DNA of 64,000 bases from Zoogloeaceae bacterium (GTDB taxonomy: Bacteria; Pseudomonadota; Gammaproteobacteria; Burkholderiales; Rhodocyclaceae), in assembly GCA_016791005.1 (NCBI GenBank), contig JAEUNY010000057.1, positions 53,551 through 117,550 on the forward strand. The letters are read 5' to 3'. Position numbers and translations under genes: made by a program. Under the pieces are notes generated by a model. That model did not search any database, was not told the DNA's origin, and saw nothing but the letters and a program-made list of their open reading frames with translations. Position 1 is the stretch's first letter. Every line of letters starts with the position of its first letter. Below are positions 30,027 through 41,092 of this stretch, piece by piece.

Positions 30027-33000
30027 ATGATTCGCAGGTACCTTCGAGAGCCTCTCGCCGCCTTGCCGCTCCCCTCGAACCTCCCTGCCCCGGTCTCTCC
30101 CCCCAGCCGCTGGTGGCCGCGAATCTTGCTGCTGGGGAGCCTGGCCCTCGGCGCCCTCACCACCCTGCACCTCCGAACCCTGGTCGACGACTACTGCCAG
30201 GCGCAACTGCGCGAGCTTGGACGCCGCCGGGTGAGCGAATGGCCCCGTCTGGTGGAGGACATCCGTTCGAGGGTGGCCGCCCACGCATTCGAACCCGGCA
30301 GGATCGGGGGTGACACCGCACGCTTTCAGGACGGCACCGCCGTGCTGCGCAAGGCCTTTCCCGGCGCCCTGCAGAACGCCCTGCTCTACCAGCCCGCGCC
30401 CTTCCGGGACGCTCCTCTCCCGATCAATTCCCTCCCTCCCATGACGTTGTCCTTCGAAGTGGTCGCGGTGGCCCCCGGTCTCCCGGCTGGGGCGCCCGAA
30501 TTGCTCGGAAGCCGGCTTCCACCGCAGATCGCCGACCGCCTGGAGGGCCCGCGTGGGCAGGTCACGGCCGAATTGCTGACTGGCGAGGGCGGAGTCCGGC
30601 CACTACTCCGGCTGGTGGCGGCGTATCGCCCGGTCGGCGAGGCCTTTCCCCGGGCGGTCCAGGTGCTTGCCTTCGATGCCCAGGTGTTGGTCGAGCATGC
30701 CCTGGGCCTCGAAGTGGCCCCAATGCTCATTCCCCCGTCAGCCCTCGCCAGTCCGGTGCCAACCGAGACGCTACGCCTTCCCCTGGAAGCCAATGACTCA
30801 GGCTGGCATCTCCAGCTTCACCTTCCCCCCTCCCCGGGAACCCGCTGGCTGGGCGCCCTGCCCTGGATCGCCGGCCTGATCCTGATCAGTCTGGGCGGAC
30901 TGGGCGCACGCCTACTGCGTGCCCGGCGGGAGGAAGTGGAGTTCGCCCTCAGCTATGCCCGCAGCGCCAGCGAGGTCAGCGATGTCAGCCAGCGCCGGCT
31001 GCTGGATTTTGTCGAGCTGTCGGCCGATTGGCTGTGGGAAACCGACGCCAGCCACCGCTTTACGCTGGTCTCCAACGGGATCATCAATGTCGCCCGCCTG
31101 GATCCCCAGGCCTTCCTCCATCGCACCCCGTGGGAGCTGGACTACCTCGATGCCGACCCGGGCGCCAGGAATGATGATCGGGCGCGATTCGAAGCGGGGA
31201 AGCCGATTCATTTCACGCGCTCCCTGCGCAATCTCGATGGTCAGATCCGCCATCTGGAGCTGTCCGGAAAACCGATCTTCGATGAGGATCGCTTCGTGGG
31301 CTACCGCGGGGTCGGGCGCGACGTCACCCAGCAGATCACGGCTGAAGAAGCCTTGCGGATGAGCGAGGCGCGGTTTCGCGACCTGGTGGAACTGTCTTCG
31401 GACTGGTATTGGGAGCAGGACGCCCAGTTCCGCTACACGGCCCTGACCTCCAATCCCCACAATCCGCGCCCCACCCAATTTTCAGAGCTGCTCGGCAAAA
31501 CCCGCTGGGAGGTTGCCGGGGCCGGCGCCTCCGACCCGGCGTGGTCCGCGCACATCAACACCCTGATGTGCCACCGCCCGTTCAACGATTTTGAGTATCA
31601 AAGCGTGTGGTTCGATGGGCGCCCGATCTGGTTTTCGGTGTCCGGCCGGCCGCTCTACGATGCCTCTGGCCAATTCGTGGGCTACCGCGGGGTGTCCACC
31701 GACATCACCGACGAGCGGATCGCCCAGTCTGCCCTGACGGAGAGCGAGACCCGTTACCGCAATACCTTCGAGCACGCGCCGGTGGGCATCGCCACCCTAT
31801 CGCCCGGCGGCACCTGGCAGACGGTGAACGACACCTTGTGCGAGATCCTCGGCTACCGGCGGGGCGACCTGGTGGGCCATCGCTACGATGCCATCACCCA
31901 CCCCGACGACCTGGACCAGGACCGTCAGGATTTGCTGAAGCTCGCGGACGGCGATCTCCATACCGCGAGCCGGGAAAAACGCTTCATCGGTCAGGCCGGC
32001 AGCGTCGTCTGGACCCGGGTGACCCTGTCGGCCCAGTACGACAGCTATGGCACCACCCGCGGGCTCATCTGTGTGGTCGAGGACATCACCGACCGGATCG
32101 CAGCGCTGCAGGCCTTGCGTGCAAGCGAAGAGCGCTATCGCCGCCTTCTGGACCTGGCGCCGGACGGCATCATCCTGCAGCGGGACGGCATCATCCAGTT
32201 CGCCAATCCGGCAAGCGTCACCCTCCTGGGCGCCCAGGCGGAAAGCGATCTGGTGGGGCGCAGCTTCCTGGATCAGGTGGATCTCGATTTCCGTCCCCAG
32301 GAAGAGGCCCACTTCGAAACCTTGTCCGGCCTCGAGGGAGGCCGGCACGTGGCCCCCCACCATCTTCGCCTGCGTCGCCTGGATGGCCGCGTGGTGGATG
32401 TCGAATCCAGCGCGGTGGCCATCGAACTCGACTATCGGCCTGCCGTCTTGTCCATCGTCCGCGACATCACCGAGCGCCTTGCGGCGAGCCAGGCCCTGGT
32501 GGAAAGCCAGAGCCGCTACAAGGACGTGGTGGAATCGGTGAACGAGGTCATTTTCCGCACCGATGACCGGGGTCGCTTTGCCTTCCTCAACCAAGCCTGG
32601 AACCGCATTACCGGCTTCCGGGTAGAAGACAGCCTGGGTCGCAGCCTGGTGGAGTTCCTGCACCCCGACGATCGGGCCCGGGCGCGGAGCACCCTGGAGC
32701 AAGTCCTTGCGGGAACCCGCCCGGATTGTCATGCCGAATTGCGCATCCGTACTCGGGACGGCCAGATCCGCTGGATTGAATCGGCCATGCGCCAGGCGGT
32801 CACCTCCGAAGGACAGGCCGACGGGATCTTCGGGTCCCTCGACGATATTTCGAGCCGGAAAATCGCCGAGCTTACGCTCCGCAACCTCAATCAGGAGCTG
32901 GAAGCCCGGGTGCGCCTGCGCACCGCTGAACTGGAGAATTCGAACCGGGAACTGGAGGCGTTCTCCTACTCCGTTTCCCACGATCTGCGGGCACCCTTGC

Positions 33001-33608
33001 GCGCCATCGACGGCTTTGCCCACATCATCGAGGAGGATTATGCCAATCACATCGACCCGGCCGGGCGGGCCTACCTGGTGCGCATCCGCACGGCGACCCA
33101 CCGCATGGCGGACCTCATCGACGACCTGATCGAACTCGCGCGGCTCACCCGTCAGCCTCTGCGTCGCGAGCACGTGGACGTGTCGGAACTGGCCGGTCAG
33201 ATCGTCGACGAGTTGCGGGCCGAGAATCCCGAACGGGCGGTGGATTTCCGCATCACCCAGGGGCTTGCCGCCAACGCCGACCGGGCGCTATTGCGGGTCG
33301 TATTCGAGAACCTCCTGCGCAACGCCTGGAAATTCACCGCCCGGGCGGCCAGGGCGGAAGTCAGCGTCACCGGCGAGCGGGTGGAGGGGAAGCTGGTGTA
33401 TTGCGTGGCGGACAACGGGGTCGGCTTCGACATGGCCTTCGCCAACAAGCTCTTCCGTCCCTTCCACCGGTTGCACGGCTCCGCCGAGTTCTCCGGCTCG
33501 GGGATTGGTCTCGCCACGGTCGAGCGGGTCATCCAGCGGCATGGCGGGCGGGTCTGGGCGGAGTCCTCGCCCGATTCTGGCGCCCGCTTTTATTTCACTC
33601 TCGGATGA
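30027..33608 (+). CDS. Membrane sensor histidine kinase with five PAS domains
   Basis: 1193 aa. TM1 (about residues 30-48, RILLLGSLALGALTTL) and TM2 (about 277-300) flank a periplasmic sensor of some 225 aa. Five PAS domains then start near residues 325, 448, 576, 704 and 828. A phytochrome-type HisKA has SVSHDLRAPLRAI (His985), followed by an HATPase with NGVGFDM and GSGIGLATVERVI. No receiver is attached and no response regulator gene is adjacent, so the partner is unknown. Divergent from gabD across a 182-bp gap. Confidence 0.93.
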   Translation: MIRRYLREPLAALPLPSNLPAPVSPPSRWWPRILLLGSLALGALTTLHLRTLVDDYCQAQLRELGRRRVSEWPRLVEDIRSRVAAHAFEPGRIGGDTARFQDGTAVLRKAFPGALQNALLYQPAPFRDAPLPINSLPPMTLSFEVVAVAPGLPAGAPELLGSRLPPQIADRLEGPRGQVTAELLTGEGGVRPLLRLVAAYRPVGEAFPRAVQVLAFDAQVLVEHALGLEVAPMLIPPSALASPVPTETLRLPLEANDSGWHLQLHLPPSPGTRWLGALPWIAGLILISLGGLGARLLRARREEVEFALSYARSASEVSDVSQRRLLDFVELSADWLWETDASHRFTLVSNGIINVARLDPQAFLHRTPWELDYLDADPGARNDDRARFEAGKPIHFTRSLRNLDGQIRHLELSGKPIFDEDRFVGYRGVGRDVTQQITAEEALRMSEARFRDLVELSSDWYWEQDAQFRYTALTSNPHNPRPTQFSELLGKTRWEVAGAGASDPAWSAHINTLMCHRPFNDFEYQSVWFDGRPIWFSVSGRPLYDASGQFVGYRGVSTDITDERIAQSALTESETRYRNTFEHAPVGIATLSPGGTWQTVNDTLCEILGYRRGDLVGHRYDAITHPDDLDQDRQDLLKLADGDLHTASREKRFIGQAGSVVWTRVTLSAQYDSYGTTRGLICVVEDITDRIAALQALRASEERYRRLLDLAPDGIILQRDGIIQFANPASVTLLGAQAESDLVGRSFLDQVDLDFRPQEEAHFETLSGLEGGRHVAPHHLRLRRLDGRVVDVESSAVAIELDYRPAVLSIVRDITERLAASQALVESQSRYKDVVESVNEVIFRTDDRGRFAFLNQAWNRITGFRVEDSLGRSLVEFLHPDDRARARSTLEQVLAGTRPDCHAELRIRTRDGQIRWIESAMRQAVTSEGQADGIFGSLDDISSRKIAELTLRNLNQELEARVRLRTAELENSNRELEAFSYSVSHDLRAPLRAIDGFAHIIEEDYANHIDPAGRAYLVRIRTATHRMADLIDDLIELARLTRQPLRREHVDVSELAGQIVDELRAENPERAVDFRITQGLAANADRALLRVVFENLLRNAWKFTARAARAEVSVTGERVEGKLVYCVADNGVGFDMAFANKLFRPFHRLHGSAEFSGSGIGLATVERVIQRHGGRVWAESSPDSGARFYFTLG

Positions 33609-33751
33609 GTCCCGCCGTTAAGGCCGGATCGGCCCGGATCTTGATTTGGGTCACACCCGAGTTGCTGCGCCGCAGTATCCTGTCTGCCATTTCATGGCCC
33701 GGGGCCTAAGCCCCTCGCCACGGGTTTCACTTTTGTCATGGTGCCTTTGAC

Positions 33752-36439
33752 ATGAAAGAAAAGCATTACCTCACTCCCCTCCTGGAACCGAAGGCCGTCG
33801 GCATCATCGGCGCCAGCGAGCGCGAAAATTCCATCGGCAATGTCTTGATCCGCAACATGCTGGATGCCGGCTACAAGGGAAAGCTTTTCGCCATCAACCC
33901 CAAACACGAGTCGGTGCTGGGCGTGCCCTGCTACCACTCCGTGGAAGAGGTGCCTCACCGGCTCGACCTGGCGGTGATCGCCACCAAGGCCCAGACCGTC
34001 CCGATGCTGGTGGATGCCTGCGGTCGGGCCGGCGTCAAGGCCGTCGTGGTGATTTCCAGCGGATTTGCGGAAACAGGGCCCCGGGGCGCGGCCTTGGAGC
34101 GCTCGGTGCTCGAGGCGGCTCGCCGCCATCGCATCCGGCTCCTCGGCCCCAACTGCCTGGGCATCATGCGGCCGGACCTGGGCCTCAACTGCACGTTTGC
34201 GCGGGGTGGCGCCGTCAAGGGCAGCATCGGCCTCATCTCCCAGTCCGGCGCCCTGTGCACGGTGATTCTCGACTGGGCCAAGCCCAATAACGTCGGCTTT
34301 TCCGCGGTGGTTTCCCTGGGTTCGTCGGGGGACGTGAACTTCGGCGAAGTGCTGGAGTACATGATCTCCGACCCCCGCACCGAATGCATTTTCCTTTACG
34401 TCGAGGGTGTCAAGGACGCGCGGCGTTTCGTGAGCGCGCTCCGCGGCGCCGCCCGGGTGAAGCCGGTCCTCCTGATCAAGGTGGGGCGCCACCCGGACGT
34501 CTGCAAGGCGGTGCATTTCCATTCCGGGGCCAGCCCCGGCGAGGATGCGGTCTTCGATGCGGCCCTGCGGCGCGCCGGGGTGATCCGGCTCTACAGCATG
34601 GGTCAGCTCTTCGCCGCCGCAAACGCCCTGTTCTCCCACTTCAGGCCCAGAGGGAACCGCCTCGCCATCGTCACCAACGGCGGCGGGCCCGGTGTCATGG
34701 CGGCTGACCGGTGCGCCGACTTGGGGATTCCCCTGGCAGAATTTTCCGAAGCCACCCTGGCCAAGCTCAACCAGATCCTGCCCCCCAGCGCCTCCAAGGG
34801 AAACCCGGTGGACATCCTGGGCGATGCTTCCGTGGATCGCTATCGCCAAACCGTCCAGGCGGTCCTCGAAGGGCCCAATGTCGATGGGGTCCTGGTGATG
34901 CTGACCCCCCAGGCGGTCACCGACCCGGTGGAGGTTGCCAAGGCGGTGGCAGAACTCGAGCGCAATGCCGACAAGCCGGTGCTGATCTGCTGGATGGGCG
35001 AGGGACAGGTTCGCCCGGCCCGCAAGGTCTTCGAGGAGGCGGGAATCCCCTCATTCCGTACGCCCGAGCCGGCAGTGGAACTCTTCAGCCACATCTCGGC
35101 TTATTACCGCAATCAGAAACTCCTGATGCAGACGCCGGCGTCGCTGTCCGAGCACAATCCTCCCTCGGTGGAGAGCGCCCGCCTGGTGATCGAGACCGCC
35201 CTGGCGGAGCGCCGCAAGACTCTCAATGAGATGGAGTCCAAGGCCGTCCTGGCGGCCTTCCGGATCCCCATCGCGCAGACGGTGGTGGCGCGTTCGGCCA
35301 CCGAAGCGATGGTGCTCGCGGAGGAACTGGGCCTGCCGGTGGTGATGAAGATCGACTCCCCGTCCATCACCCACAAGAGCGACACCGGGGGCGTGCGGCT
35401 CAATCTCAATGGCCTCGCCGCTGTGCGAGCCGCCTATCAGGAGATTCTGGAGGACGTGCGGCGCAACCAGCCCGACGCGGTGATCAACGGGGTGGCCATC
35501 GAGCCGATGGTGGTCAAGCGCAACGGCCGGGAACTCATGGTGGGGGTCCGCCACGATCCGGTGTTTGGCCCGGTCATCACTTTCGGCGAAGGGGGCACCC
35601 GCGTCGAGATCCACAAGGACGAAGCCGTCGCCCTCCCGCCCCTCAACAGCTATCTGGTGCGGGATCTCATCCGTTCGACCCGTATCTCCAGGCTGCTGGG
35701 TGAGTTCCGCAACATGCCGGCGGTGAATATGGATGCCCTGGAGATGGTCCTCCTGCGGGTATCGGAAATGGTGTGTGAGCTGCCCTGGATCCGCACCCTG
35801 GAGATCAACCCGCTGATCGTCGATGAGGTGGGCGCCGTGGCGGTGGACGCCCGTCTCACGGTGGAAAACGTCTCGCCCTCGGCGGATCGCTACGCCCACA
35901 TGGCGATCCACCCCTACCCGTCTCACCTCATCACCAAATGGACCCAGCCCTCCGGCAGCGCGGTCACCATCCGCCCCATCAAGCCGGAGGACGCCGACCT
36001 CGAAGTCGAGTTCGTGCGCAACCTGTCGGCCGAAAGCAAGTACCTGCGCTTCATGAACACCCTGCGGGAACTGCCCCCGGCCATGGTGGCGCGGCTCACC
36101 CAGATCGACTACGACCGGGAAATGGCCTTCATCGCCACCATCGATGAAGGGGGCACGGAAGTCGAGATCGGCGTGTGCCGCTACGCCGTCAATCCAGACG
36201 GCGAGTCCTGCGAGTTCGCTGTGGTGGTGGCGGATTCCTGGCAAAAGCACGGCCTCGCCCGCAAGCTGATGGGGGTCCTCATCGAAACGGCCCGGGCCAA
36301 GGGCTTGGAATACATGACCGGCGTCTTCCTCGCCAACAACGAGCGGATGCTGAAGTTCGTCCAGAGTCTGGGCTTCGTCCTTTCCAACGATCCGGAGGAC
36401 AATTCGGTCAAACTCGGTGTCCTCACTCTCCAGGACTGA
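33752..36439 (+). CDS. ADP-forming acyl-CoA synthetase-like / GNAT fusion (Pat-like protein lysine acetyltransferase)
   Basis: 895 aa. In order: CoA-binding domain (about 10-135, AVGIIGASERENSIGNVL), succinyl-CoA-ligase-like domains (to about 460), an ATP-grasp domain (about 480-700, VVMKIDSPSITHKSDTGGV) and a C-terminal GNAT domain (about 720-890). This is the layout of Salmonella Pat (YfiQ), which acetylates and silences Acs and other enzymes. The FHSG histidine (His257), equivalent to the phosphorylated His of active synthetases, is retained. It is not settled whether the synthetase half is active. Confidence 0.9.
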   Translation: MKEKHYLTPLLEPKAVGIIGASERENSIGNVLIRNMLDAGYKGKLFAINPKHESVLGVPCYHSVEEVPHRLDLAVIATKAQTVPMLVDACGRAGVKAVVVISSGFAETGPRGAALERSVLEAARRHRIRLLGPNCLGIMRPDLGLNCTFARGGAVKGSIGLISQSGALCTVILDWAKPNNVGFSAVVSLGSSGDVNFGEVLEYMISDPRTECIFLYVEGVKDARRFVSALRGAARVKPVLLIKVGRHPDVCKAVHFHSGASPGEDAVFDAALRRAGVIRLYSMGQLFAAANALFSHFRPRGNRLAIVTNGGGPGVMAADRCADLGIPLAEFSEATLAKLNQILPPSASKGNPVDILGDASVDRYRQTVQAVLEGPNVDGVLVMLTPQAVTDPVEVAKAVAELERNADKPVLICWMGEGQVRPARKVFEEAGIPSFRTPEPAVELFSHISAYYRNQKLLMQTPASLSEHNPPSVESARLVIETALAERRKTLNEMESKAVLAAFRIPIAQTVVARSATEAMVLAEELGLPVVMKIDSPSITHKSDTGGVRLNLNGLAAVRAAYQEILEDVRRNQPDAVINGVAIEPMVVKRNGRELMVGVRHDPVFGPVITFGEGGTRVEIHKDEAVALPPLNSYLVRDLIRSTRISRLLGEFRNMPAVNMDALEMVLLRVSEMVCELPWIRTLEINPLIVDEVGAVAVDARLTVENVSPSADRYAHMAIHPYPSHLITKWTQPSGSAVTIRPIKPEDADLEVEFVRNLSAESKYLRFMNTLRELPPAMVARLTQIDYDREMAFIATIDEGGTEVEIGVCRYAVNPDGESCEFAVVVADSWQKHGLARKLMGVLIETARAKGLEYMTGVFLANNERMLKFVQSLGFVLSNDPEDNSVKLGVLTLQD

Positions 36440-36502
36440 CCCGCAGCAGGCGGACGGTGCGGGGGGCGCCGATGCACACCTGCCCCGTCCGCCGGAGATT
36501 TC

Positions 36503-37090
36503 ATGACCGACCGCCCGCCGCCCGATGCCGATCTGCCCCGCTGCCCTTGGTGCGGGACCGACCCGCTTTACGTGGCCTACCACGACCAGGAATGGGGCGT
36601 GCCGGTCTTCGACGACCGGCGTCTTTTAGAATTTCTGATTCTCGAAGGCGCCCAGGCGGGCTTGGCCTGGATCACAATCCTGCGCAAACGGGAAGGCTAT
36701 CGACAAGCCTTCGCCGGCTTCGATCCGAATACCGTGGCCGCCTTCGGCGATGAGGACGTGGCGCGCCTTCTGGCGGATCCGGGCATCGTGCGCAATCGGG
36801 CCAAGATTCAGGCTGCCATCGGTAATGCCCGGGCATTTCTGGCAATCCAGTCTGAATTTGGCAGCTTCGCCCGCTTCATGTGGGATTTCGTCGGCGGCGC
36901 CCCGTTGGTCAATCACTGGACCCGTCTGGACGAGATTCCGGCCCGCACCGAGGTCTCAGACGCCTTGTCCCGTGCCCTCAAGGCGCGGGACTTCAAGTTC
37001 GTCGGCAGCACCATCTGCTACGCTCACATGCAAGCCGTCGGCATGGTCAATGACCATCTCGTGAACTGCCATCGCCACCCGGGCCGCTGA
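36503..37090 (+). CDS. tag: DNA-3-methyladenine glycosylase I
   Basis: 195 aa. Base-excision repair enzyme that removes 3-methyladenine. RCPWCGTDPLYVAYHDQEWG holds the N-terminal zinc Cys and the base-recognition segment; LNCHRH-like HLVNCHRH at the C-terminus gives the remaining zinc ligands. EGAQAGLAWITILRKREGYR is the helix-hairpin region typical of Tag. Complete and of normal length. Confidence 0.95.
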   Translation: MTDRPPPDADLPRCPWCGTDPLYVAYHDQEWGVPVFDDRRLLEFLILEGAQAGLAWITILRKREGYRQAFAGFDPNTVAAFGDEDVARLLADPGIVRNRAKIQAAIGNARAFLAIQSEFGSFARFMWDFVGGAPLVNHWTRLDEIPARTEVSDALSRALKARDFKFVGSTICYAHMQAVGMVNDHLVNCHRHPGR

Positions 37091-37124
37091 GCCGGACCCA
37101 CCCGTTCCCCACACCCTCAACGCC

Positions 37125-37967
37125 ATGCCTCCTGCCATCGAAGCCATCGACCACCAAGGCCTCCCTGCGCTGCGCCTCACCACCCCCCGTGGCGCCCGTG
37201 CCCTCGTCAGTCTGTTTGGCGCCCAGGTTCTGTCCTGGATCCCCGCAGGGGGACGGGAATGGCTCTACGTGAGCGAACGGGCAAAGTTTGACCGCCAGCA
37301 GGCTATTCGCGGCGGGATGCCCATCTGTTTTCCGCAGTTTGCCGGCCGCGGCCCCCACGCCAAACACGGCTACGCCCGCCTCGTGGAGTGGAGTCTGACG
37401 AGCCAGCAATCCGGGACGGACTTTGCCCAGGTCACCTTGGCTCACGAGTGGTCGGGAGACTCCGCCTGGCCAGCGCCCTGCACCACCGAGATCACGGTTT
37501 CCCTCGGGGACGACCGCCTTGACGTCGAACTGGAAGTCACCCATCACGGCGACGCCCCCCTCGTCATCACCCTTGCGCTCCACACCTACCTGCGGGTGGA
37601 CGAAGTCGAAGAGTCCCGCCTGCAGGGCCTTTACGGCTGCGACTTTGAAGACGCCACCCGCGACGGGCAAGTGCGACGGGAAACCGGGGACGTGGTCATC
37701 GTCGACCGGGAGATCGACCGCCTCTACCGGGACGTCCAGGGCGCCCTCCTGCTACGGGACGGCGACCGGGCCCTCGGCATCCATGCGGAACACCTTCCGG
37801 ACGTCGTGGTGTGGAACCCGTGGGAAGAAAAATGCGCCGCGCTCGCGGACATGCCCAAGGACGGCTTTCGCCACATGTTGTGCGTCGAGGCGGCCCGGGC
37901 GGCGACGCCCCTGACCATCGTTGCCGGGGAGAGTTGGTGGGGGCGCCAGACGCTGGTCGCGCTCTAG
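37125..37967 (+). CDS. D-hexose-6-phosphate mutarotase (YeaD family)
   Basis: 280 aa beta-sandwich aldose-1-epimerase superfamily protein. GGMPICFPQFAGRGPHAKHG carries the substrate-binding Arg/His region. The catalytic His is in LALHTYLRV and the Glu in VVWNPWEEK near residue 232. It interconverts anomers of glucose-6-phosphate and similar sugars. It follows tag by 34 nt on the same strand. Confidence 0.9.
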   Translation: MPPAIEAIDHQGLPALRLTTPRGARALVSLFGAQVLSWIPAGGREWLYVSERAKFDRQQAIRGGMPICFPQFAGRGPHAKHGYARLVEWSLTSQQSGTDFAQVTLAHEWSGDSAWPAPCTTEITVSLGDDRLDVELEVTHHGDAPLVITLALHTYLRVDEVEESRLQGLYGCDFEDATRDGQVRRETGDVVIVDREIDRLYRDVQGALLLRDGDRALGIHAEHLPDVVVWNPWEEKCAALADMPKDGFRHMLCVEAARAATPLTIVAGESWWGRQTLVAL

Positions 37968-38001
37968 CCGGGTGGGCGGCCCGCGTCAGGCCGGCGCGGA
38001 T

Positions 38002-38604
38002 TTACTGGGACCCGTTCAGGAGGTCGGCCACATCCTGACCGTTCACCCGCACCACGGCCAGCAGGGCAGGGCCGGTCGGCTCCGAGACGGGCGCCACGCT
38101 CACCGCGCCCGCATCGAGCATCTGCTGGAGGCGCTGCTTGTCCAGTTCGCCGCCCCCCAAAGTGCGCAGGCCCTGGATCCGCACCAGTTGCCCATTCTGA
38201 TAGAACGAACTGCCATCCACGGCATACACCCGGGCCGGCACCACCTTGGCGGGGCGGGCAGCCACGACGTCTTCGCCGATGGAGACCGGCATCAGCACCG
38301 GCTCCCGGGCCGAGGGGGGCGGCACGGCCACCACCGCGGGGGGCCGAATGTGCAGCCGGATTGGGGCGTCCTCTCCCCGGCCTGGAACCGTCCGCGCCGC
38401 ACTGCGTTGGGCGGCAAGCCGAATCGTGCGCCGGGCCGGTTCTGCCGCCGGTGCGGGGGAGGTCTTTGCAGCCTTGACGGCACGCTCTGCCCGCGGTGCG
38501 GAGGCCTTGTGCGCCGCGCCAGCGGCGCCGGCAGGAAGGGACACGGACGCCCCGACCACGCCCAGACACAAGAAGACCAGCCTGCGCTTCCATTTCCTGA
38601 TCAT
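38002..38604 (-). CDS. Exported protein with a degenerate SNase-like C-terminal domain
   Basis: 200 aa. The ATG at 38604 (MIRKWKRRLVFLCLGVVG) is preceded by GAGGAG 6 nt away, which selects it over the upstream in-frame start. Signal peptide to about residue 27, then an Ala/Pro-rich basic linker to about 115. The C-terminal part, VYAVDGSSFYQNGQLVRIQG ... LLAVVRVNGQDVADLL, follows the strand order of thermonuclease (SNase) domains. The catalytic Asp/Glu/Arg set is largely missing, so nuclease activity is unlikely. The SNase relation is an inference from pattern. Confidence 0.6.
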   Translation of the reverse strand: MIRKWKRRLVFLCLGVVGASVSLPAGAAGAAHKASAPRAERAVKAAKTSPAPAAEPARRTIRLAAQRSAARTVPGRGEDAPIRLHIRPPAVVAVPPPSAREPVLMPVSIGEDVVAARPAKVVPARVYAVDGSSFYQNGQLVRIQGLRTLGGGELDKQRLQQMLDAGAVSVAPVSEPTGPALLAVVRVNGQDVADLLNGSQ

Positions 38605-38777
38605 ACGGGTCTCCTCAAAAATTCTTCTCGCAAGATCAACTTCGTACAAATCGCCAAATACTTAACGCTCAATTTTAGATTCTTTTCTCAACTCCTGCAG
38701 ACCCGCGGAAGCTGTGCGGATTGCAGGACCGCTAATCTTTCTTCACCATCGCGGCCTTTCCGCACTGCCCTCCTGTC

Positions 38778-41087
38778 ATGCTGCCCTCCATCGAAGATCG
38801 CATTGCCGCAGAAATCACCGTCCAGCCCCGCCAGGTCGCCTCCGCGATCGCCCTGCTCGACGACGGCGCGACGGTGCCGTTCATCGCTCGGTACCGCAAG
38901 GAAGTCACCGGCGGTCTCGACGATACCCAGCTTCGCCACCTCGAAGAACGCCTCGGCTACCTCCGGGAACTGGAAGCGCGGCGAGAGTCCGTGCTGGCCA
39001 GCATCGTGGAGCAAGGCAAGCTCACGCCGGATCTCGAGCGCGAAATCCGCGCCGCCGACACCAAGCAGCGGCTGGAAGACCTCTACCTGCCCTACAAGCA
39101 GAAGCGCCGGACCAAGGCGCAGATCGCCCGGGAAGCGGGCCTCGGCCCCCTCGCCGAGGCCCTGCTCGCACAACCCGAACTCGACCCCCAACGCGAGGCC
39201 GCGGCCTACCTCAACCCGGAGGCCGGGTTCGCGGACGTAAAGGCAGTCCTCGACGGCGCCCGCCAGATTCTCGTCGAACGCTTCGGCGAGGACCCGACGC
39301 TCCTGGGCGAATTGCGCACCTTTCTGCAGGACCACGGCGTGGTGGTGGCGTCGGTCATTGAAGGCAAGGAAGCCGAGGGCGCCAAATTCCGCGACTGGTT
39401 CGACTTCCGCGAGCCGCTGTCGGCCATCCCGTCCCACCGGGCTCTGGCCCTTTTCCGAGGGCGCAACGAGGGCATCCTGCGTTTGAGCCTTGCACTGGAC
39501 AGCGATCCGACCGACGGCACACGCAGCCCCGACCTCAACCCCTGCGAGCGGCGGATTGCCGCCCGCTTCGGCCTGCGCGATGCCGGCCGCCCTGCCGACC
39601 GTTGGCTGCAGGAGACCGTGCGCTGGGCCTGGAGCGTGAAGATTTCCCTTCACCTGGAGCTGGACCTGATGGGGGATTTGCGGGAGCGGGCCGAGGCTGG
39701 CGCCATCGAAGTGTTCGCCAAAAATCTCAAGGACCTGCTCCTGGCCGCCCCGGCCGGGCCCCGCGCCACCCTCGGCCTCGACCCGGGTCTGCGCACCGGC
39801 GTCAAGGTGGCGGTGGTGGACCGGACCGGCAAGCTCCTGGAAACCGCCACCGTCTTCCCCCACGAGCCCAGGCGGGATTGGGAGGGAGCCCTGGCCACCC
39901 TGGAGGCCCTCGTCCGCCGACATGGGGTGGAACTCATCGCCATCGGCAATGGCACCGCATCCCGGGAGACGGACAAACTCGCCGCAGAGCTTCTGACGCG
40001 CCACCCGGACTGGCGGACACAGCGCATCGTGGTCTCCGAAGCCGGGGCCTCGGTCTATTCGGCCTCCGAACTCGCGGCGAGGGAGTTCCCGGACCTGGAT
40101 GTCTCCCTGCGGGGCGCGGTGTCCATCGCCCGCCGCCTGCAGGACCCCCTGGCGGAACTGGTGAAGATCGACCCCAAGTCCATCGGGGTGGGCCAGTACC
40201 AGCACGATGTGAATCAAGCCCGCCTGGCGAAGAGCCTCGATGCCGTGGTGGAGGACTGCGTGAATGCCGTCGGCGTGGATGTGAATACCGCCTCGGCGCC
40301 GCTGCTGGCGCGGATCTCCGGCCTCAACGCCAGCCTCGCGGCCAATATCGTCGCCCACCGCGACGCCCACGGCCCCTTCCCGACCCGCTCAACCCTGCAG
40401 GCCGTGCCCCGCCTCGGGCCCAAAACCTTTGAACAGGCGGCTGGCTTCCTGCGCATTCAGGGCGGTAGCAACCCCCTCGATGCCTCGGGCGTCCACCCGG
40501 AGGCCTATCCGGTGGTCGAGCGGATCCTGGCCGACCTGAAGCGGGACCTCAGGGGTGTCGTCGGTCAGACCAGCGTCCTGCGGGAGGTCCGGGCTGAACG
40601 CTACACCGACGACCGCTTTGGCCTGCCCACCGTCCTGGACATCCTCAAGGAACTGGACAAGCCCGGACGGGATCCCCGCCCGGAGTTCAAGACGGCACGA
40701 TTCCGTGACGGCGTCGAAAAGCCCTCGGACCTGTCCCCGGGCATGATCCTGGAGGGCGTGGTGACCAACGTCACGCACTTTGGCGCCTTCGTCGATGTGG
40801 GAGTTCATCAGGATGGCCTGGTCCATGTCTCGGCCCTTTCGCGCCGCTTCGTGAAGGATCCCCGGGAGGTGGTCAAGGCCGGCGACATCGTTCAGGTGAA
40901 GGTTGTGGAAGTGGATCTGCCCCGGAGCCGAATTGCCCTCTCGCTGCGCCTGGATGACGAGCCGGGCGCCGCCACAGCTTCCCGTGGAGAAGTCCGCCCG
41001 GCCACCCCGGCCCGTGCCAAAATGAAGGCGTCGCCGCCTGCCGACAACGCCTTGGCGGCGGCCTTTGCCAAAGCCCTCAAACGCTGA
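38778..41087 (+). CDS. tex: Tex-family S1 RNA-binding transcription accessory protein
   Basis: 769 aa, full length. An N-terminal helical region has [18 protein letters not shown] YqgF/RNase H-like domain follows ([15 protein letters not shown]), then helix-hairpin-helix motifs ([20 protein letters not shown]) and a C-terminal S1 domain ([21 protein letters not shown]). Tex binds nucleic acid and is linked to transcription and stress tolerance. Normal in all visible parts. Confidence 0.96.
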   Translation: MLPSIEDRIAAEITVQPRQVASAIALLDDGATVPFIARYRKEVTGGLDDTQLRHLEERLGYLRELEARRESVLASIVEQGKLTPDLEREIRAADTKQRLEDLYLPYKQKRRTKAQIAREAGLGPLAEALLAQPELDPQREAAAYLNPEAGFADVKAVLDGARQILVERFGEDPTLLGELRTFLQDHGVVVASVIEGKEAEGAKFRDWFDFREPLSAIPSHRALALFRGRNEGILRLSLALDSDPTDGTRSPDLNPCERRIAARFGLRDAGRPADRWLQETVRWAWSVKISLHLELDLMGDLRERAEAGAIEVFAKNLKDLLLAAPAGPRATLGLDPGLRTGVKVAVVDRTGKLLETATVFPHEPRRDWEGALATLEALVRRHGVELIAIGNGTASRETDKLAAELLTRHPDWRTQRIVVSEAGASVYSASELAAREFPDLDVSLRGAVSIARRLQDPLAELVKIDPKSIGVGQYQHDVNQARLAKSLDAVVEDCVNAVGVDVNTASAPLLARISGLNASLAANIVAHRDAHGPFPTRSTLQAVPRLGPKTFEQAAGFLRIQGGSNPLDASGVHPEAYPVVERILADLKRDLRGVVGQTSVLREVRAERYTDDRFGLPTVLDILKELDKPGRDPRPEFKTARFRDGVEKPSDLSPGMILEGVVTNVTHFGAFVDVGVHQDGLVHVSALSRRFVKDPREVVKAGDIVQVKVVEVDLPRSRIALSLRLDDEPGAATASRGEVRPATPARAKMKASPPADNALAAAFAKALKR

Positions 41088-41092
41088 ATGTC

